Assembly (NCBI RefSeq): GCF_030209375.1
Contig: NZ_JARVSC010000006.1
Location: forward strand, 248,001-312,000
Origin: Plantibacter sp. ME-Dv--P-122b
GTDB taxonomy: Bacteria; Actinomycetota; Actinomycetes; Actinomycetales; Microbacteriaceae
Direction: 5' to 3'
DNA: 64,000 nt
Part shown: positions 63,623 to 64,000 of the stretch, one piece after another
Layout of the letters: each line of letters begins with the position of its first letter
Position numbering within the stretch: position 1 is the first letter of the stretch
Program-made: the position numbers and the translations under genes
Notes under the pieces: generated by a model
Told to the model about the DNA's origin: nothing
Database searches by the model: none
What the model saw: the letters and a program-made list of their open reading frames with translations, nothing else

Positions 63623-64000
63623 GTGTACCTGAAGAGCCTGACGCTCAAAGGGTTCAAGTCCTTCGCGCACCCCACCACCTTCGCGTTCGAGCAGGGCGTC
63701 ACCTGCGTCGTGGGTCCAAACGGCTCCGGCAAGTCGAACGTCGTCGACGCGCTCGCCTGGGTGATGGGCGAGCAGGGGGCGAAGACCCTCCGCGGCGGCA
63801 AGATGGAGGACGTCATCTTCGCCGGCACGTCGACCAGGGGACCGCTTGGTCGAGCCGAGGTCACGCTCACCATCGACAACAGCGACGGCGCGCTCCCCAT
63901 CGAGTACACCGAGGTGACGATCAGCCGCACCCTGTTCCGCAACGGCGGGAGCGAGTACGCCATCAACGGCGACACGTGCCGGTTGCTCGACGTCCAGGAG
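63623..64000 (+). CDS. smc: Chromosome segregation protein SMC (5' part)
   Basis: The first 126 codons of SMC, cut by the window edge. It starts at GTG 63623, with GAGGAGG 5 bases upstream, encoding [20 protein letters not shown]. The Walker A loop [20 protein letters not shown] (31-50) and the conserved [14 protein letters not shown] follow. SMC with ScpAB condenses and organises the chromosome. Its place after rnc-mutM matches the usual rnc-mutM-smc order in actinobacteria, here with a divergent GNAT gene between. Confidence 0.95.
   Translation, partial: MYLKSLTLKGFKSFAHPTTFAFEQGVTCVVGPNGSGKSNVVDALAWVMGEQGAKTLRGGKMEDVIFAGTSTRGPLGRAEVTLTIDNSDGALPIEYTEVTISRTLFRNGGSEYAINGDTCRLLDVQE

Overview
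The window is a 64-kb chromosomal segment of a high-GC actinobacterium, most likely a member of the Microbacteriaceae (order Micrococcales). The evidence is very high GC, compact operons with ATGA overlaps, frequent GTG and TTG starts, perfect GC-rich hairpins without U-tracts as terminators, an ImuA'-ImuB-DnaE2 mutasome, a TTG-started murA and a proline/glutamine-rich DUF4333 protein. I saw no insertion sequence, prophage, CRISPR array or plasmid function. The segment reads as core genome with a few accessory cassettes.

Layout. 1-1.6 kb: an edge-truncated hypothetical gene, a small membrane protein and a TIM-barrel sugar isomerase. 1.6-9.2 kb: trehalose synthesis (otsA-otsB) running with a 1-base gap into branched-chain amino-acid synthesis (ilvD-ilvB-ilvN-ilvC). 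9.2-18.7 kb: an amino-sugar locus built around a divergent promoter. It holds a GH29 fucosidase, a Gfo/Idh dehydrogenase and a GlcNAc-kinase-like protein on one side. On the other are an RpiR regulator, a SIS-domain enzyme, an NgcEFG-type ABC importer without its own ATPase, and CutC. 18.8-24.2 kb: small membrane proteins, serA, and a TetR/MFS efflux pair with a clear operator. 24.2-31.9 kb: leuB, ilvE, an FAH-family hydrolase, a PLP enzyme divergent from a LysR regulator, gltX and a thioredoxin-reductase-like flavoprotein. 32-34.7 kb: tRNA-Gln(CTG), a phosphatase / bacterial tyrosine kinase pair and a left-handed beta-helix protein. 34.9-41.5 kb: DNA-damage genes, with the LexA-boxed imuA'-imuB-dnaE2 operon and a divergent SRAP abasic-site protein. 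41.7-48.5 kb: a cold-shock protein, a fatty-acid desaturase, a metallo-beta-lactamase-fold protein, a lipid kinase, tRNA-Glu(CTC) and a three-gene exported operon (serine protease, lipoprotein, DUF4333 protein). 48.5-64 kb: a leucine leader peptide with leuC-leuD, then murA, plsC, gpsA, ddl, a DUF3515 lipoprotein, thiL, rsmD, recG, coaD, a DUF177 protein, rpmF, rnc, mutM, a double GNAT protein and the start of smc.

Together the BCAA genes (ilvD, ilvB, ilvN, ilvC, leuB, ilvE, leuC, leuD) cover nearly the whole isoleucine/valine/leucine pathway except leuA and ilvA, spread over three places. Cell-envelope steps (murA, ddl, plsC, gpsA, desaturase, lipid kinase) and DNA repair (imuA'-imuB-dnaE2, SRAP, recG, mutM, smc) are the other themes.

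The observations I rank highest are: (i) a roughly 22-bp hairpin inside the first codons of rnc, the gene for the double-strand RNase; (ii) a 14-codon leader peptide with four consecutive Leu codons before leuCD, part of which is complementary to the leuC ribosome binding site; (iii) a recurrent architecture in which a -10 hexamer sits 6-8 nt before the start codon, implying many leaderless mRNAs and even interlocked divergent promoters; (iv) the fucosidase plus GlcNAc-importer locus as a possible fucosyl-GlcNAc utilisation system; and (v) two sequence scars, a GA-repeat slip extending gpsA into ddl and an abrupt codon-usage change in the last fifth of ilvD.
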